Of a DNA stretch of 64,000 nucleotides, positions 59,390 through 64,000 are shown one piece after another. The notes under the pieces are model-generated. The model was not told where the DNA came from. It was given only the letters and a program-made list of their open reading frames with translations, and searched no databases. Within the stretch, counting starts at the first letter, position 1. Every line of letters starts with the position of its first letter. The translations under genes were made by a program, and so were the position numbers. This DNA comes from Rhodococcus sp. HNM0563 (lineage in GTDB: Bacteria; Actinomycetota; Actinomycetes; Mycobacteriales; Mycobacteriaceae). The stretch lies in assembly GCF_012726195.1 (NCBI RefSeq), contig NZ_JAASAF010000001.1, positions 186,001-250,000 on the forward strand, given 5' to 3'.

Positions 59390-60592
59390 GTGACCACACT
59401 GCCGTCGGTGGAACCGAACCTTGCCCTACCGCCATTGGTGGAACCCGCAGGTGAACTGACCCGTGAGGAGATCGCGAGATACAGCAGGCACCTGATCATT
59501 CCCGATGTCGGGGTCGCGGGACAGAAACGGCTCAAGAACGCCGAGGTTCTGTTCATCGGTGCCGGAGGTCTCGGTTCGCCAGCGCTGCTCTACCTCGCGG
59601 CAGCCGGTGTCGGCACCATCGGCATCGTCGAGGACGACCACGTCGAAACTTCGAACCTGCAGCGGCAGATCATCCATGGGCAGGCGGACGTCGCGCGTTC
59701 CAAGGGCGAGAGCGCGCGCGACAGCATCCTTGCCATCAACGACAACATCACGGTGCGCCTGCATCCGGAGCGGCTCGATTCGAGCAACGCCGTGGCGCTG
59801 TTCGCGCAGTACGACCTGATCCTGGACGGCACCGACAACTTCGCGACCCGCTACCTCGTCAACGACGCCGCGATCATTGCCGGGAAGCCGTACGTGTGGG
59901 GGTCGATCTTCCGGTTCGAAGGGCAGATCTCGGTGTTCTGGGAGGATGCTCCCGGTGGACGCGGACTCAACTACCGCGATCTCTATCCCGAAGCTCCGCC
60001 CCCGGGCATGGTGCCGTCGTGCGCAGAAGGTGGTGTGCTGGGTGTCCTTCCCGGGACCGTCGGCACGATCATGGCCACCGAGGCGCTCAAGCTGATCACG
60101 GGCATCGGCGACCCCCTGTTGGGCCGGCTGATGATCTACGACGCCCTCGCCATGAACTTCCGAACCGTCACGCTACGCCGTGACCCCGGGCGAGTACCGG
60201 TGACCGAACTCGTCGACTACGAGGAGTTCTGCGGGATCGTGCCGGAGGATGCGGTGGCGGCGGGGGTGGATGCGACGATCACCGCGAGCGAGCTGCGGGT
60301 GATGATGGATTCGGGGCGAGACGTTGCGCTGATCGACGTCCGCGAACCCGTCGAGTGGGAGATCGTGCGCATCGAGGGGGCGCGACTCGTTCCGAAAGAT
60401 CGGATCCTGTCCGGCGACGCGCTCGCCGAGCTACCTCAGAACACACCGCTCGTCCTGTACTGCAAAACAGGCATCCGTTCGGCAGAGGCGCTCGCTGTGC
60501 TCAAACGGGCCGGATTCGCAGACGCGAGTCACTTGCAGGGCGGTGTGGTGGCCTGGGCCCAGCAGGTGGACACATCCCTTCCGCTGTACTGA
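59390..60592 (+). CDS. moeZ: MoeZ, MoeB-like adenylyl/sulfurtransferase with rhodanese domain
   Basis: Activates small ubiquitin-like sulfur carriers (MoaD, CysO, ThiS types) by adenylation and thiocarboxylation. The E1-like domain reads LFIGAGGLGSPALLYLAAAG, VGTIGIVEDDHVETSNLQRQ, DGTDNFATRYLVND and PSCAEGGVLGVLPGTVG. The C-terminal rhodanese domain has LIDVREPVEWEI and the active-site cysteine in LVLYCKTGIRSAEAL. Length is 400 residues. The E1 domain lacks the paired CXXC zinc motifs seen in E. coli MoeB; a single cysteine is at the usual site. Confidence 0.95.
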   Translation: MTTLPSVEPNLALPPLVEPAGELTREEIARYSRHLIIPDVGVAGQKRLKNAEVLFIGAGGLGSPALLYLAAAGVGTIGIVEDDHVETSNLQRQIIHGQADVARSKGESARDSILAINDNITVRLHPERLDSSNAVALFAQYDLILDGTDNFATRYLVNDAAIIAGKPYVWGSIFRFEGQISVFWEDAPGGRGLNYRDLYPEAPPPGMVPSCAEGGVLGVLPGTVGTIMATEALKLITGIGDPLLGRLMIYDALAMNFRTVTLRRDPGRVPVTELVDYEEFCGIVPEDAVAAGVDATITASELRVMMDSGRDVALIDVREPVEWEIVRIEGARLVPKDRILSGDALAELPQNTPLVLYCKTGIRSAEALAVLKRAGFADASHLQGGVVAWAQQVDTSLPLY

Positions 60593-60731
60593 CGACGGTG
60601 GGTGGCGATTCAACCGGCGCCCGGCTCTTGCGCAGAGGCGCAAGATCGCACGGCGGATCGGTGTCAACTTGTGACCTGAGGGTCGGGGCGCCTTCCCTAG
60701 GGTGCCGCATGCCGGCGGTACGGTTGGCCAC

Positions 60732-61586
60732 GTGAGTTCGCTCGAACCCCCGCAACACGTGTGCTCCACGTTCGGTCTCCGCGATGTCCAGCCGGTCCCG
60801 CTCGGGGCGGACTGGGACGGAGGATACCGATGTGGAGATGTGGTCCTGTCCAGGGTCGCCGACCATGCACGTGCAGCGTGGTCGGCGAAGGTCCGGGAAA
60901 CCCTCACTGTGGACGGAGTGCGGCTGGCCCGTCCGGTCCGCGCAACCGACGGACGCTACGTGGTTTCCGGCTGGCGTGCCGACACCTACATCGTCGGCAC
61001 ATCCGAACCTCGACACGACGAAGTGGTGTCCCTGTCGCTACGGCTGCACGCAGCCACATCCCAGCTCGAGCGTCCTCGATTCCTGATGCAACCTCCGGTC
61101 GCACCGTGGGCGGACGTCGACGTCTTCGTCGCGGCGGACCGCGCCGCGTGGGAGACGGTGCCGCTGCGTTCGGCACGTGCCGCCGGTGCGCCGGAAACGG
61201 TCACCCCTGACGGACGTAAGAGTCTCGACCTGATCGCCCAGCTCGCCACGTTTCGCAAGCCCGTCCACCTTCCGGATCAGCTCGTCCATGGCGATCTGTT
61301 CGGCACGGTGTTGTTCGCGGGACGGGCTGCTCCGGGGCTGACCGATATCACTCCCTACTGGCGACCGGCGTCGTGGGCCGCGGCGGTGGCCGTCGTCGAC
61401 GCATTGTCGTGGGGCGGGGCCGACGACGCACTGATCGGCCGGTGGGAGGATCTGCCGGAATGGCCGCAGATGCTCCTGCGCGCGGCGATGTTCCGTCTTG
61501 CCGTGCACGCGTTGCACCCGCGGTCCACCGAGGAAGCGTTCCCCGGTCTCGCACACACCACTGACCTCGTGCGCCTGCTCCTCTGA
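60732..61586 (+). CDS. TIGR02569-family protein
   Basis: A 284-residue protein resembling a minimal aminoglycoside-phosphotransferase/kinase fold: it reads YVVSGWRADTYIVG, then LVHGDLFGTVLFAG, which mimics the catalytic HGD loop, and ITPYWRPASWAAAVAVVDAL. The family is conserved after moeZ in Corynebacteriales (Rv3205c from memory). GTG at 60732 begins VSSLEPPQHVC. Activity is unknown. Confidence 0.85.
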   Translation: MSSLEPPQHVCSTFGLRDVQPVPLGADWDGGYRCGDVVLSRVADHARAAWSAKVRETLTVDGVRLARPVRATDGRYVVSGWRADTYIVGTSEPRHDEVVSLSLRLHAATSQLERPRFLMQPPVAPWADVDVFVAADRAAWETVPLRSARAAGAPETVTPDGRKSLDLIAQLATFRKPVHLPDQLVHGDLFGTVLFAGRAAPGLTDITPYWRPASWAAAVAVVDALSWGGADDALIGRWEDLPEWPQMLLRAAMFRLAVHALHPRSTEEAFPGLAHTTDLVRLLL

Positions 61587-61729
61587 CGCCGCCCCACACC
61601 GGACACGCCCTCACACCGGACATCGGGGGCCGGTGAGGAACTCTTGACTTTCCAGTCACCGCGGGCAGCACCGCGGCAACACCCGCGCCATACCTTGGGT
61701 TCATCAGAAACCTGAGAGAGGTGGCCGGC

Positions 61730-63160
61730 GTGAGTGTTGCACTCGAAAAAGAGCCGCTGCGAAGCAAGTTCGCGCGCAAACACTACATCGACAAGTGGGA
61801 CGCCGAGGACGTCGACGCATGGGAGGCCGGCGGCAAGGACGTCGCCAAGCGCAACCTGATCTGGTCGGTGATCGCCGAACACGTCGGTTTCTCGGTGTGG
61901 TCGATCTGGTCGGTGATGGTGCTGTTCATGCCCACCGAGATCTACGGCATCGATGCCGCAGGCAAATTCTTCCTTGTCGCGGTGCCCACCCTCGTCGGAT
62001 CTGTCCTGCGCATCCCGTACACGGTGGCCACCGCCAAGTTCGGAGGACGCAACTGGACGATCTTCAGTGCGCTGGTTCTGCTCGTCCCGACCGTGGCCAC
62101 GCTGTATCTGATGTTGAACCCCGGCCACTCCTACACCACGTTCATGCTGGTTGCAGCATTGGCGGGCGTAGGCGGCGGAAACTTCGCGTCGTCGATGACG
62201 AACATCAACGCGTTCTATCCGCAGCGGCTCAAAGGCTGGGCACTGGGTCTGAACGCGGGCGGCGGCAATATCGGCGTTCCCGTGATCCAGCTGATCGGCC
62301 TGCTGGTCATCGCGACGGTCGGAAATACCGCACCGTGGATCGTCTGCGCGATCTACCTCGTTCTCTGCTCGGGTGCAGCGCTCGGCGCAGCGTTGTTCAT
62401 GGACAATCTCGGCGACCAGCACGCAGATCTCCGTGCGATGGGCGAGTGCTTGAAATTCAGTGACTCGTGGGTCATCGCCTTCCTCTACATCGGCACCTTC
62501 GGCTCGTTCATCGGATTCAGCTTCGCGTTCGGGCAGGTACTGCAGATCAACTTCCTCGCCGGGGGCGACACCCCCGCACAGGCAGCCCTTCACGCCGCGC
62601 AGATCGCCTTCATCGGCCCCCTGCTCGGCTCGGTGGCCCGCCCGCTCGGCGGAAAACTCGCCGACCGGATCGGTGGGGGACGCATCACCGTCTGGACGTT
62701 TTCCGCGATGGCCCTCGCTGCCGGTGTCCTCATCGCCGCGGGAACCGTCGACGACGCCACCGAAGGCGCCGCATCCGGTGGAATCCTGGTCGCATTCGTC
62801 CTCGGTTTCGTCGCACTGTTCCTCCTGTCCGGACTCGGCAACGGTTCGGTCTACAAAATGATCCCGTCGATCTTCGAAGCGAAGGCGCAGGGCCTCGAGC
62901 ATCTCGACCGAGCCGAGAAAGCAGCGTGGTCGCGCAGCATGGCTGGTGCGCTCATCGGCTTCGCCGGTGCCATCGGTGGTCTCGGCGGAGTCGGCATCAA
63001 CCTGGTCCTCCGGGCCTCGTACTCGGGTGAGGCCCAGTCCGCGACGATGGCCTTCTGGGTGTTCGGAGCCTTCTATCTGGTCTGCATCGTCGTGACCTGG
63101 AGCGTCTTCCTGCGTGTGCCGCGGCAGGCCGCAGCACACGAGCCGGCTGCGACCCCCTGA
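61730..63160 (+). CDS. narK: NarK-type nitrate/nitrite MFS transporter
   Basis: A 476-residue membrane transporter of the NNP family. The two glycine-rich signatures are AALAGVGGGNFASSMTNINA and ALIGFAGAIGGLGGVGINLV, and the family arginines lie in PYTVATAKFGGRNW-like and PLGGKLADRIGGGRITVW segments. An N-terminal extension of about 45 residues precedes helix 1. GTG at 61730 is chosen because GAGAGG lies eight bases upstream; GTG at 61721 has no room for one. It is followed 50 bases later by nirB, so imported nitrate/nitrite is reduced for assimilation. Confidence 0.92.
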   Translation: MSVALEKEPLRSKFARKHYIDKWDAEDVDAWEAGGKDVAKRNLIWSVIAEHVGFSVWSIWSVMVLFMPTEIYGIDAAGKFFLVAVPTLVGSVLRIPYTVATAKFGGRNWTIFSALVLLVPTVATLYLMLNPGHSYTTFMLVAALAGVGGGNFASSMTNINAFYPQRLKGWALGLNAGGGNIGVPVIQLIGLLVIATVGNTAPWIVCAIYLVLCSGAALGAALFMDNLGDQHADLRAMGECLKFSDSWVIAFLYIGTFGSFIGFSFAFGQVLQINFLAGGDTPAQAALHAAQIAFIGPLLGSVARPLGGKLADRIGGGRITVWTFSAMALAAGVLIAAGTVDDATEGAASGGILVAFVLGFVALFLLSGLGNGSVYKMIPSIFEAKAQGLEHLDRAEKAAWSRSMAGALIGFAGAIGGLGGVGINLVLRASYSGEAQSATMAFWVFGAFYLVCIVVTWSVFLRVPRQAAAHEPAATP

Positions 63161-63210
63161 CCGGCACCACCAGTACCAGCACCACCTGCACGAAGAGAAA
63201 GTGAACAACC

Positions 63211-64000
63211 ATGAGCCGCAAGAACGTACTCGTCGCCGGTCACGGTATGGTCGGCCACCGTTTCGTCGAAGCGCTGCGCGCCCGCGACGATCAGGATGCC
63301 TGGTCGATCACGGTGCTGTGCGAGGAAACAGAGCCTGCTTACGACCGTGTCGGTCTGTCGTCGTACGTCGGTTCGTGGGACCGCAAGGAACTTGCTCTTG
63401 CCGGCAACGACTACCGCGGTGACGATCTCGTCGATCTCCGGATCGGGACGCGTGCCGCGTCGATCGACCGATCGGCGCGCACGGTCACCACGTGCGACGG
63501 AGAAATCCTGCCTTACGACGCGCTCGTCCTCGCTACCGGTTCCTACGCGTTCGTTCCGCCTGTCCCCGGCCACGACCTGACCGGTTGTTTCGTCTACCGG
63601 ACCCTCGACGACCTCGACGGGATCCGCGAGGCCGCAGCACGGACGGTCGCCGCCGCCGAGGCCACCGGAGGCAGCGCCGACGGGGTGGTGGTCGGGGGCG
63701 GCCTGCTCGGGCTCGAAGCGGCGAACGCCCTGCGCGGTATGGGCCTGACCGCACACGTCGTCGAGTACAACGACCGGCTCATGCCTGCCCAGGTCGACGA
63801 GGGCGGCGGCAAGGTGCTCGATCGGCTCGTCACGGGCCTCGGTCTCGTTACACACACGGGAGTCGCCACCGAGAAGATCGAGCCGACGACCGCGGGCCTG
63901 CGGGTGTCGCTGTCCGACGGCAGCACGATCGACGCAGGCCTGGTCGTGTTCTCGGCGGGCGTTCGTCCCCGTGACGATCTGGCGCGGGAGGCCGGACTCG
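63211..64000 (+). CDS. nirB: NirB, assimilatory nitrite reductase large subunit (N-terminal part)
   Basis: The N-terminal FAD/NAD(P)H-binding half of the siroheme nitrite reductase large subunit. It reads RKNVLVAGHGMVGHRFVEAL, then YDRVGLSSYVGSWDRKELAL, LVLATGSYAFVPPVPGHDLT, VVVGGGLLGLEAANALRGMG and VVFSAGVRPRDDLA. ATG at 63211 follows GAAGAGAAAG. The frame stays open to the window edge (over 260 codons). The siroheme and [4Fe-4S] parts lie beyond the window. Confidence 0.94.
   Translation, partial: MSRKNVLVAGHGMVGHRFVEALRARDDQDAWSITVLCEETEPAYDRVGLSSYVGSWDRKELALAGNDYRGDDLVDLRIGTRAASIDRSARTVTTCDGEILPYDALVLATGSYAFVPPVPGHDLTGCFVYRTLDDLDGIREAAARTVAAAEATGGSADGVVVGGGLLGLEAANALRGMGLTAHVVEYNDRLMPAQVDEGGGKVLDRLVTGLGLVTHTGVATEKIEPTTAGLRVSLSDGSTIDAGLVVFSAGVRPRDDLAREAGL

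Noticed and set aside
61355-63208. A 617-codon open frame opposite narK
   Set aside because: Antisense shadow of a well-supported transporter, with charged low-complexity translation.

Overview
The window is high-GC actinobacterial chromosome and most likely comes from Rhodococcus or a close mycolic-acid relative (Nocardiaceae). The evidence is a run of Corynebacteriales marker genes: WhiB2/WhmD and WhiB1, MtrAB-LpqB, RshA/SigH, FbiA/FbiB for coenzyme F420, WbbL for the arabinogalactan linker, an LCP ligase, FasR and the DesA3/reductase pair. From memory, the order largely follows the Mycobacterium tuberculosis block Rv3276c to Rv3205c, read in inverted orientation. An alkB-rubredoxin-TetR alkane cassette and a narK-nirB nitrate/nitrite pair sit within it. 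I saw no tRNA, rRNA, IS element, prophage or CRISPR array.

Layout. 1-3.4 kb: end of purK, purE, then a divergent MarR/MFS efflux pair. 3.4-7.7 kb: the one clearly accessory segment. It holds a hairpin-rich repeat, a HEXXH-type orphan, a frameshifted ribbon-helix-helix antitoxin, three partly decayed copies of an unknown module, and a tightly overlapping minus-strand operon with two WXG100/ESX-like proteins. 7.7-22.5 kb: envelope sugar metabolism (LCP ligase, RmlD, WbbL, GDP-mannose synthesis by ManA-ManB-ManC), F420 biosynthesis (FbiAB) and WhmD. 22.6-24.8 kb: alkane hydroxylase cassette. 25-36 kb: SAH hydrolase, thymidylate kinase, MtrA-MtrB-LpqB, ComF-like protein, HPF, SecA1. 36-43 kb: lipid genes, comprising a WS/DGAT-like protein, a ferredoxin-reductase partner and two tandem acyl-CoA desaturases behind shared palindromic operators. 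43-50.3 kb: RsgA, AroA, SRAP protein, YbaK, SigH-RshA, a 24-codon gene for ribosomal protein bL37, a biotin-carrier protein, PdtaS and WhiB1. 50.3-64 kb: diacylglycerol-kinase-like protein, ParA-like ATPase, DEAD helicase, FasR, DUF3152 protein, MoeZ, NarK and the start of NirB.

The genes act mainly in cell-envelope building and its control. MtrAB-LpqB and WhmD govern growth and division, the ManABC/RmlD/WbbL set supplies mannose and rhamnose for the wall, and FasR and the desaturase operators control fatty-acid supply and unsaturation. SigH/RshA and PdtaS are stress sensors.

The strongest anomalies are: (i) a seven-G tract that removes the mtrA stop and fuses MtrA to MtrB in one frame; (ii) the decayed ESX/WXG accessory island; (iii) CCTACG-N4-CGTAGG operators in front of both desaturase units; (iv) a 17-bp GACAC-bearing palindrome between the -35 and -10 of whmD; (v) a WS/DGAT-like protein lacking its catalytic histidine.
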